A stretch of 64,000 nt of DNA from Lineus longissimus (Eukaryota > Nemertea > Pilidiophora > Heteronemertea > Lineidae). The notes beneath the pieces were generated by a model, which did no database searches, was not told where the DNA came from, and worked only from the letters and a program-made list of their open reading frames with translations. This document shows, in pieces, positions 1 to 8,996 of the stretch; positions within the stretch are counted from its first letter, which is position 1, and every line of letters begins with the position of its first letter. The stretch lies in assembly GCF_910592395.1 (NCBI RefSeq), contig NC_088318.1, positions 16,988,349 through 17,052,348 on the forward strand, read 5' to 3'. Both the position numbers and the translations under genes were made by a program.

Positions 1-109
1 TTCAGCTAGGCCTTTAGACTTGGGGAATGTGAAACAGCTGCTTTCTTGTTGTTCCAATATAAATTCAGATATCGACTGAATATTAACTAAAGTGTTTTCA
101 TCATTGCAG

Positions 110-3100
110 TTTTTCTGGGTCATCTCGATCAAGGTCAAGGTCTTCTTCTTTCGACTCATATAGCGACAGCAGTCGGTCATCTTCAAGTTCAGGGTAAGTG
201 TTGAACTCGAGTATTGGTAAGGGCCAGAAAGATTACTGAAGTGAGAAGATGGTTTGATTTGAGCAACAAGCAGTCTCAGTCTCAGTCTCACTTAAGCAAA
301 AATTGAAACCATTGATGGAAATATTTTAGAATGCTGTCAAATTCCTGTGAAAGTATTTAACCATTTCACTTGACCTTATTTCAGATCTCGTTCTCCAGTA
401 CGACGCAGACCAGGACGGAGACCTCCAATAGAAAGACCATCAGGCCCAGCACCAGCACATGAAGCTGGGCCAGGGGCACCTCCAGCACGATCAGGCCCTG
501 CCCAAGCTCGAGCTGGCCCTGGGGCTTCTCCAGTGCGTTCAGGGCCAGGACCTGCCCAAGTACGAGCTGGGCCTGCACCACCACCATCACGATCTGGGGC
601 AGAGAAGCCCCCTGCGCGGTCTGGGCCTGAGAAGCCTTCTAGTCGGTCGGGTCCTGAGAAACCATCAACACGGTCTGGTCCAGACAAGCCATCGCAACGG
701 TCTGGGCAAGATAAACCAATAGCAAGGTCAGGTTCTGAGAAAATTCCACCTCGGTCTGGACCAGATAAGCCCCCAGCACGTTCAGGTCCTGAGCCTCCCC
801 CGGTTCGAGCTGCAGTCTCTCCAGCTAAGAAGTCACTAGTACATGGACCACAACCTCCTCCACAAATTCAGGCAAAGACAGGTCCTGCTCTTCCACCAGA
901 AATGTCGGCCAGGTAAGTTCTTAAAATTGAGGGACAGTGCTACGTGATCATTTCCAATTGTAATTATTTGCAGTAGTGTAATGAATATTGGAAACAGTAT
1001 AGTTTGTCAGTGTTTTTGATGAATGATTTGATAGTTAGTTGTGTTCATGCTTATGATGTTTATATTCTGAGTTTTGTTTCAGCGAACCGCCAAGAAGTTC
1101 AGTAGCTTTAAAACGTAGTATTAAAAGTCCAGAGAAGAAGCGAGTGGCTCCTGTCGCAGCTGCTCCAGCACCCAGTATCAAAGCATTACCATCAGGGCCC
1201 AAGCCTCCGAAACCTGCAGGAGCTAAACTTGCAGGGCCTAAGCCTGTGGCAGTGAAACTTGCAGAGGAACGAGGCAGGAAGAAAGAGAGGCCTGGCATAA
1301 GGCAAGTATATCATTCCCACCCTAAGCCAGTGATATTTGGAGCTCAGTATGTAGTGGTAGGTGTGTTTGTCCGACTTCTGTTAGTGGCCATTCTCATCTA
1401 TGCATCTTGATCCCCAGGTTTTGGTATCTGAACATGTGTATGCTAGACTGTGGCCTTGTTCAGTTTGAAACTGGAGTAGACAGATTATCCTAAGCAAATA
1501 TAACAGGACTTTATATTTGCAAAGTATGAACTGCAGCAAAACTCTGGGAGACAAGTTTTCTCTTTCATGTGTGTTGGGTTAATTCTACATTTTCAAGACT
1601 TCACATGCTATAGACCCGCCCAATTGCATAATAGTCATTGTTTTCTTTTCAGAAAGAGACGAAACACCAGTTTTAGTAGTTCAAGCGAGAGTAGTGGATC
1701 ACGAAGTTCATCGTCGGAGAGTTCAGATAGTTCAACATCAAGTAGTTCATCTGGTAGTGCCGACTCGGACCACTTGTATCGAGATATGCCAAAAGTACAC
1801 AAAGTCAAGTCAGATAAAAAGGCGCCAGGTTTGTATCCTTGTTATTGAAAATATGAACATATTATTTCAGAATTACAAAGTTAAATTCCTGGTTTTGCCA
1901 TTTGTGCAATGTCATATGTGTTAGAACTCTTGAAAGAGGACAATTTTCAAGTTCTTCCCTCACTGACATGTTAGTTAGTGGGGGATACACTGAAAAAGAC
2001 CCTTGCCCAATATTTTCAGCAGTCTGCAGAAAGGTGTTGCGATTCTGAGTGATAGGCTGGCTTGTAAAGGTTAACATGGTGAAAAGCTTGTATCCTGTAA
2101 TAACATCAACTGGTGTTGAAATAGTGCATCTTAGTCCATATTGTTGTTCATTTTGCAGAAAAATTAAAGGTAAAACAAAAGGAAAAAGAAAAGGTTAAGT
2201 CGCCGGTGAAAAAGAAAGTTGCAAAGATTCCGTTGCCGGGCAATGTGCAGAAAGAGAAGATAAAACAGGAACAGATCAAGCCAGCCCCGATCAAGCAGAC
2301 GCCTCCCCTCAAACCCACACCATCCCTACCTCCCATGGGCCCAGTTGCCCCCGCTCAGATACTACAAGCTCAGCTAGCAGCTGCACCAAAGAGTTCAAAG
2401 GACCCGCTGAAAGTTATAGGAACTAAGTCCAGTATTAAATTGACTCTAGCGAAAAAGGTGAGATTGTTTTGTCCGGTTTTTTGTCGGGTTTCGGCTTTTG
2501 TGGTGAGTTTTTAAATTTCCCAAGTATCTGGTTTTCTGTTGCTACCCTTGTCATATTAGGGTGACCTGATATGCGTCTCAAATGCGTACCAAAGTTCTAG
2601 GCCATTGCCAAACAAATGTAAATTATGATCACTGTAAACATTCTTTAACTGCTGATCTCCTATTACCACAGGCTCCCCCTGAGAAGCAAGCGAGTAAACG
2701 ATCGGCTGATTCGGCCCCAGTAGCGCCACCTAGTAAGAAAATCAAAGAAATGGAGCCACAGAGAGTAGAGAAAGGTAAAAAGTCACCTTCAGATTGCTTT
2801 AAACTGTTACCAGAAAGGGCAAGAACAGTTCAAGGTATTTATAGTGTTGGATCTAAATACATGGTTTTGTACAGTTCAAGTTTTCAAGCTTTGCTTGTGA
2901 TAACAGAACCATTGTACTATTGGTTGTTTTGTATAAAGGGCTGAAATTTTAATTTGGCGACTCCAATAGATTTCAAAACATTTTCTGACATCTTTTGTGT
3001 TATGAATTTCAGAGCGACCAAAGTCAGAAGTGAAGCCTAAAGCCAAGCCAGCTCCGCCTGTCGTATCAGCTCCAACTGCTAAACCTAGTGCCAAGCCCAT

Positions 3101-3278
3101 TACGAAGAAAGTGCCAGCAATTCCCCAGAAACCTGCCCCTGTACCCCAGCCTGCTGCTCAACCTCCTCCTGTTGCTAAAGCCGCCAAGAAGAGTTCGACG
3201 TCACGGCGGGAGGAGTTATTAAAACAACTCAAGGCAGTGGAGGACGCTATTGCACGGAAACGAAAAAAGTTGAACTGA
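110..3278 (+). CDS. ZC3H18: ZC3H18-like nuclear RNA-processing factor, C-terminal part (5' end outside window)
   Basis: This is the 3' part of a gene whose start lies before the window. Coding exons: 110-193, 385-912, 1083-1301, 1653-1828, 2159-2457, 2672-2774, 3013-3278; all junctions keep frame and the stop is at 3276-3278. Visible parts are an Ser/Arg-rich tract (exon 1), a long Pro/Gly/Arg/Ser repeat region built on RSGPxKP (exon 2), a basic Pro/Ala/Lys region, a Ser-rich tract with acidic residues (exon 4), a Lys/Pro-rich stretch, and a C-terminal helix containing RREELLKQLKAVEDAIARKR. That last motif is nearly the same as the vertebrate ZC3H18 C-terminus as I recall it and is the basis of the name. 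The zinc finger would lie upstream and is not seen. In vertebrates the protein links the cap-binding complex to the nuclear exosome (family knowledge). The intron after 1301 begins with GC, not GT. Confidence 0.85.
533..820 (+). repeat. ZC3H18: Protein-coding tandem repeat, RSGPxKP unit, in ZC3H18
   Basis: Within the second visible ZC3H18 exon, about nine to ten degenerate copies of a 27-bp unit encode a nine-residue motif of the form xxRSGPEKP. It gives a low-complexity, positively charged, proline-rich segment. The unit drifts toward RAGP and RSGP variants at its 5' end. The antisense frame is also open here because of the repeat; I treat that as a shadow. Confidence 0.75.
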
Positions 3279-4375
3279 GACTTGAGTGTAGGAAATATTC
3301 TGTCTTGATTATGAGGAGCTTGAGTGCTAAAATAGTGGACTGGTTTAAAATTTGAATCATGAGTGACCTACTTAGAATAAAATAATGTCAATGTGGTTGA
3401 TGCCCGCAAATTTTTTGGTAAAAAGCTGAAATGTACTGTACAGTGTACGTACATTGTCGTTTATACTGAATGGTATCATGTGCTAGGTTTTGGTTTTGCT
3501 AACCTGTTCCACATGGTTGGTCCTATGAGGGGAACTGCTCTGCAGATGACAGAGATTGCGAAATGGTGGCAGACTTAACAGAATCAGATTGTAGATTACT
3601 TTAAGATATCATATTTTCATGTGATGGTTTCAGTAGCACTGGTTTGAATTTTATGGATGTATGATGCATTTATTTATTTTCATCAATTAGTCAACTAGCT
3701 TTCTTTCTAAGTGTGAAACAGAAGGAGTGTTACCCCGTGCCTTGTTTTCTCCAAAAAAAAAACATTGCATGGGTTTAGTATTGCATGATTAAAACCCTTG
3801 ATATGATGAAGATGCTTTGTTTGAAGTAAAAATGATGTAAAAATTTATCAATTTCAGTTGTAGTAGTCTGCCGGTTGAATAAAATATGGTGCAATTCTAT
3901 CCCCTGAAAAATTGAATCTGTTTGGGGTTTGTGAATAGCGAAGAAATAGTCTTAACTCATTGGCTTGTCTCGCAAAAGGTTTTCTGGCCTTCTAAAGAGT
4001 ATGTCCTATTCAGTTAGGTTATAGTCTTCCTTTTTGTATGTATTCTTGTGTTGTGATGGAGAATGGCAGTGCCAGTCACAATAAAACATATTGGAGAAGT
4101 GATTTGAATCACATCACTCACGTAGCTCGCTCTTAAAAATCCAAGGAGACAGTTTCACGTTAATGTTATTTGTAAACAATTGAATTGTTCCCTTCTCCTT
4201 TTAGGTGTTACTGGTATATAAGACTTGAGTAATTACCATCATATGACATGGATACAAATGTACATGTATTATGTTGTAAATTATATCTTGTGTAAATGTG
4301 TTCACAATCGAGATGTTTGTATGAGTGCAGATTTTCTACTCTACTGACTGCACAAATACAAATGTAAATAAACTG
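3279..4375 (+). other. ZC3H18 3' UTR with several poly(A) signals
   Basis: No coding potential is visible. AATAAA hexamers occur at 3376-3381, near 3879, and at 4367-4372. The last is followed by a T-rich stretch, so alternative 3' ends between about 3.4 and 4.4 kb are plausible. The UTR extent is inference. Confidence 0.5.
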
Positions 4376-4540
4376 GTTTTATGAGAGACACCGTTTTAGC
4401 AAATTGTTTCTTTTCAAAAGCTGGAAAACCAAGTTGTAAATCTAGGGCCTTGGATGCTAAAGGACTTAATCCAGAAAAGACTTAATCATCGTTATTCATC
4501 AATTTTGTCCAGCAAAATCAGAAGAATGTCTGTAACAATG

Positions 4541-4656
4541 GGTGATATGAATAAAGACAAGCAAATGCTTTTATCTAAATCTCCATGTACATTTACACTA
4601 GGCCTTCCTGTACAAAGCCAGAGTAAAAGCATTTGCTAGTCTTTATTCATATCACC
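4541..4656. mobile_element. Palindromic MITE, copy 1
   Basis: A 116-bp fold-back element. Its ends are terminal inverted repeats of about 30 bp that start GGTGATATGAATAAAGAC and run on through AGCAAATGCTTTTA. It is flanked by CAATG on both sides (4536-4540 and 4657-4661), which looks like a 5-bp target-site duplication. A second copy in the opposite orientation lies at 8621-8736. It has no coding capacity, so it is presumably a non-autonomous DNA transposon. Confidence 0.8.
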
Positions 4657-4702
4657 CAATGTGTCTACCAATACTTGACTGCATTGTCGAAACAGCTATA
4701 GG

Positions 4703-4985
4703 GAGAACGGTGGCACTGAGGTTCCAGCACTGGCTGCTAAAAGTGGGGTCCTGGGTTCAAATTCTAAAAGGTCCCTGCTATTCCCTCCTGGCATATTTGA
4801 GCAAGACAGCCAACCCTCCATTCATCTGTCCTTTCAACGTGACATATTATAACCAGGGTTCCTGGTCCCTTGTGCCAAGTAAAGATAATCTATGCTTGCT
4901 GGTGCCCAGGTGTGGGCAATCAAAAACCTTCATTCAAGGCTTGAGATGGACTCCTACGTATCTCTGGTTGAAAACATGTCGTCAC
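4703..4985 (+). mobile_element. tRNA-derived SINE (diverged)
   Basis: The head resembles a tRNA promoter: GGTGGCACTGAGGTTCC as a loose A-box area and CCTGGGTTCAAATTC as a B box at about 4750-4764. The body contains TGAGCAAGACAGCCAACC (4798-4815), a core also found at 16698-16715 and 45454-45471. The 3' end is uncertain. The overlapping open frame at 4659-5084 is not coding in my view. Confidence 0.5.
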
Positions 4986-6252
4986 TGGGCGGATAAACCC
5001 CAAGAATCCCCTCCTCCCAATCACATTCACTTTCCTGACCTGATATTGTTTCTTTGGATTATCTTTCCTTTCATTCCTTTGTAAATATACTCGAAAGCAC
5101 CGGCTGATTCTTAAGGCAATGCTAACCCATAATATGGTCCACTGGTCCCCTTGCTGAGCTGTGTCCCTGGCACCAGCCAACAATCCATATCCAATCCAGA
5201 CAGGTCGGTTTTAAAATGCATTCACATGTAGGTGTCTGGACATGGCCATCATGGATTAATCAGCTCCATGGCTTAAGAAAGACTAAAGATGCCACCTTGG
5301 GTACTCCCAAGGTGGCTGTGTATCGGACTGGATGCATAAACTGCACAAGCAGACAATTTCTTTCTGCTTGTTCACAAAAAGATAAACACTTTTTTCATTT
5401 TCATTGCAATATTTAATAAGACAACGAATAACAGTAAAATATACATTACAGCATATTGTGTATAACACTGATATATAAATTGCAGAATGGCAGATTGATT
5501 GGACAAAATCAGCAGTGTTTAATTGAGAAGCAGAGACAGGATTTGTACTAAGAGAACATGCCATAATGCCTGGCGCACAGCATACAGCAGCTGACACATG
5601 AATTCTGCTCAAAACTTGAGACCATTTCTAAACTTTCATTGGTTGCCCAGCAAAAACCTGGTCCTTGGTTGCCTTTTAAAGAACTTGGTCATCTGCAAGA
5701 ATTTGTTGCTGGCGAATTCACTCTTACAGATAGAGAACATGTCTAGTGAACACAACTGTGATAAACATGAAGACTGGTCAAACATGTGATTGGACGGAGA
5801 AATACATGACTGGCCAATAGATACAACAACAATAAAGGTAGATTGCCACCTACAAACATACAGAAAACCTAATAAGCTAAATGCAAACTGCTGGTACAGA
5901 ATGATAAAAAACATATTTGTCTATTAGGAATCCATCTCAGACCTGATCAACACAAACCTATTGCTAGAACACAAGAAATGACTTTGATTTGCGAATATTT
6001 TAAACAATACATGATTACTCCTCCATATTTCAACACAGAGGTTGTCCTACGACAGAAAACAATATTCTAATGGCTCCAGCAGAGGTGTCCTCACAACAGA
6101 GCAAAAAAGGTCTTAAAAATGAGGGGAATAAACCCTCATGTGAACGACAAAGTCATCTGATTTAGCTGCTGGCAAATGTAGTTCCAACCCTGTGAAGCAG
6201 TTTCATGTTCCGAAGGAACAGCATCCAGATCATGGATGCCTGGTCTCATCTG
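4986..6252. other. Intergenic/3' UTR region between convergent ZC3H18 and the Sel1-repeat gene
   Basis: I see no gene here. The right part is probably the 3' UTR of the minus-strand Sel1-repeat gene. An ATTAAA on the minus strand near 5410-5415 could be its poly(A) signal, but this is weak. Confidence 0.4.
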
Positions 6253-7409
6253 TTATGTGTCACATCCTCCCTGGGCACATATATCATTTAGTGCATCCTG
6301 GGCTTCCTTGATTCCACTTATGGCAGCATGTTCGATATACCTCCTGGCTTCACTGAAAAATATAATGTGTTCTTCTTTTGTATAGCACCAACTCTTTAAT
6401 AATAATCAGGCGTCCTAAGGAAATGACTGTCTCCCCTTAAATGCATAGCAGTTTTGAATGAGCGGAGAAATCTTTGCAACTTAGTCAAAGCATTAACTCA
6501 CAATTGCACTAAAAATTATCTCTTGATAAAATTTGTTGATCTCTTACCCGCTTTTCAACCCAGACTTGTATCCCTTTAAATGTCCAACAGCGAGGTTATA
6601 AGAGGCGGAAGCATGGCCTTGTTCAGCAGCTTTCCTGCAGGAAGAAGATGAAAAATCATGAATGCATCCACGTGAATCTGTTTTGCGCTTGAATGCCTTG
6701 AACTCAAAGTGTCCCTAAATACATGTATTTCTAATGGGGCAAGTTAACAGAAATATTTGTAGTCCCCCAGGGCCAGGGACTCAACTTTTGAATGATTTCA
6801 CAAGCCCTGCTGGTTAGTTGGTAGTAAATAGCTAAGTTATACTTACTTGAACCAATGCATGGCATGATCTTTGTGCTTCTCCACTCCCCTCCCCACAAGA
6901 TACCTGTGGGCCACTTGATGCTGTGCCTCTGCCATCCCTAGATGTGCATATGCGTGGGTGACGTGGAAATGGAGATTTTCAAAGTAGAAGTAGGCATAGT
7001 ATGCCAGCCAAACTGTGAACACAATGAGAGCTCCCTTGAAGGATAAGAAAAACAACATATAGCCTAAGGGGGAGGACTCAACGATTGAGGACTCAAAATC
7101 CCGATTTAGAGAATTTCTCCATTTCTGGCATTTGACTTTGAGTCATCACTGCCACGGCACACTGGGCATGAATAAACTCAGTTCAATCAATCTCAAAGGA
7201 AGTGAGATATGGAAATTTGACACGCAGAAAATGAGCCTGTAATACTTTACCTCAGCAACTCTGACGTAAATTGGGTCTGCCTTTTTCTTCCTGGGAAGGT
7301 ACACTTTGCCACCATATGGAACATCAGGGTCCCAATCACCAGGAGGTGGCTGATATCGCTGCCTTACTTTCGCGGTGGAAGTGGGCAATGGTCCCTTGTC
7401 AGCCGCCAT
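6253..7409 (-). CDS. Small Sel1-repeat membrane protein (177 aa)
   Basis: Four exons in transcript order: 7409-7251, 7034-6847, 6634-6548, 6352-6253; all junctions are in frame and the stop is TAA at 6255-6253. I chose the ATG at 7409 (context AACAATATGG); an upstream in-frame GTG is not a likely start. The N-terminus (residues 1-53) is polar, with PPPGDWDPDVPYGG and a basic RKKK patch. One hydrophobic segment, about residues 55-75, looks like a transmembrane helix. The rest is Sel1-like helical repeats: AEAQHQVAHRYLVGRGVEKH, KKAAEQGHASASYNLAVGHL, and a last repeat ending in CAQGGCDT. Sel1 repeats usually scaffold protein interactions, for example in ER quality control. I do not recognise a named orthologue and assign no function. 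Confidence 0.8.
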
Positions 7410-7869
7410 ATTGTTTATTGGACTCCAAGATGAAGTCACGTGGGACAGAAATTAGCCAATCAAAAACGGCAAAGTGCCCGTCGCCAATTATCCTATCGAG
7501 CGCCATTTATGAAATAATTATTATATTAGCATCTTGACACACAAGGCCCTTCATCGAGCTCCATACGAGCAAATGATAAGATGTGACTGTCAGGGTACGG
7601 TTATCCCCATATACTTAGAGTAACCAGACCAAGATCTATATAAAATAAAAGGGCATCGGGTATCACTGTGGTCCGCCCACATCAGTAGGTCTTAGAGCAA
7701 CCTGACAAGTCGATATACTAGGTACAAGAAACCAAATGTATCCTCATTATGCCATTTATGGGATGTATCCAATGGCAAAACATGTAAAGACTGAGCATCA
7801 TATTGTACATAAAGATGCAACAGTGGCTTCTACCACGAATCTAACCGATAAAAAAAACACGAGAGAACC
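7410..7869. other. Short intergenic region between the POMGNT2 3' end and the Sel1-repeat gene
   Basis: This 460-bp stretch should contain the promoter of the Sel1-repeat gene and the termination zone of POMGNT2. No TATA box or gene is obvious. Confidence 0.35.
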
Positions 7870-8996
7870 TGTTTAATTAGAAAAAATATTTTATTTTTCA
7901 TACAAACATGGACATATACATGCAAAGGTGGGGAAAGGTAGCACCAAGGCCAAGGTACACTCCGGACACAATGGACCGGCCTAGTCCTGTCGAGATCCAA
8001 TTTGGAGGACACAATGGACTGCCCCAGGAGTCCTGGCACCAGGGTAACCCTTGCCATCCTTTTTGTATTCACAATTCATGAGCATGAGCATGTCAAAGAA
8101 AAATCAATGGCAGGGGCTTTCCCCCACTTAACCTTTTAGCACAGACAGGACTGATGGCATCTCAGCTGGAAGTGCTCACTTTGAAGATATGTCAGCAAAT
8201 TGGTCGGTCAAGGCTTGCAGAGCAGTTATCTACAAATCTGACCATGCATATCACACCATTTTATGCATTTCTGTTTTCATGTAAATACAGTACTACATGT
8301 AATCTACAGCATTGTTTTATTAGCAGTAAATTATCAGTCTTGGATAAATAATGCACAATCTAAAAACACATTTTACTATCTTGACCTATCAAAAGTAACA
8401 TTTACAGTCAGAGCTCTGAGCAGAGGATGAGGATGAACGCAGCATCAAATACTCTTTGTACTATTGACAGTAATTTACAGGCCCTGTACTCGAACATTGT
8501 CTGTCACCTATCCCCAAAGGTAATACAGATCATGACTACACATTTACATCTCATTAAACTATGGCACAGTATCTAGAAATTTGCTTTAAAAGCTATAAAC
8601 GAAATAACACAAAGACGATGGCTGATATGAATAAAGTCTAGCAAATGCTTTTACTTCAATTTTGTACAGAAAGGTCTGGTGTAAATGTACATGGAGTTTT
8701 AGATAAAAGCATTTGCTAGTCTTTATTCATATCACCAATTGTTTGACATACTGAGTTTGACCCTTTTGGAATGTCGGCAAGGTGAGCAATGGACGGTACA
8801 TTTAGATACTGCATGTGCATATTGCAATTTTTTTTGAAAGAACAGGACAACATGTCTCCTAAAACTAACATTCCCCCTAATCATGTAACTCAATGGCCTG
8901 TTGAACAAACATTTTATAAAATACCATGTGGAGAAAAGTTTGCCGTTACACCAAAAGGCAACTACATTTGGACCCACTGTTGTAATACCATCATTT
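7870..8996 (-). other. POMGNT2 3' UTR with poly(A) signal and an inserted MITE
   Basis: The sequence downstream of the POMGNT2 stop has a minus-strand AATAAA at 7895-7890, which would give a 3' UTR of about 1.1 kb. It carries the second copy of the palindromic MITE (8621-8736), so if transcribed the UTR would contain a long hairpin. The UTR limit is inferred. Confidence 0.45.
8621..8736. mobile_element. Palindromic MITE, copy 2 (inverted relative to copy 1)
   Basis: A 116-bp element with the same roughly 30-bp terminal inverted repeats as 4541-4656 (GCTGATATGAATAAAG to CTTTATTCATATCACC). Its interior matches the reverse complement of copy 1. Flanks are CGATG and AATTG, so no intact target duplication is seen. 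Confidence 0.78.

Noticed and set aside
376-687. Minus-strand open frame with SGPDR repeats opposite the ZC3H18 exon
   Set aside because: It is the antisense reading of the RSGPxKP array; the plus-strand exon has matching splice sites and family similarity.
4659-5084. A 141-codon plus-strand frame after ZC3H18
   Set aside because: It lies across a SINE-like repeat and has no protein similarity.
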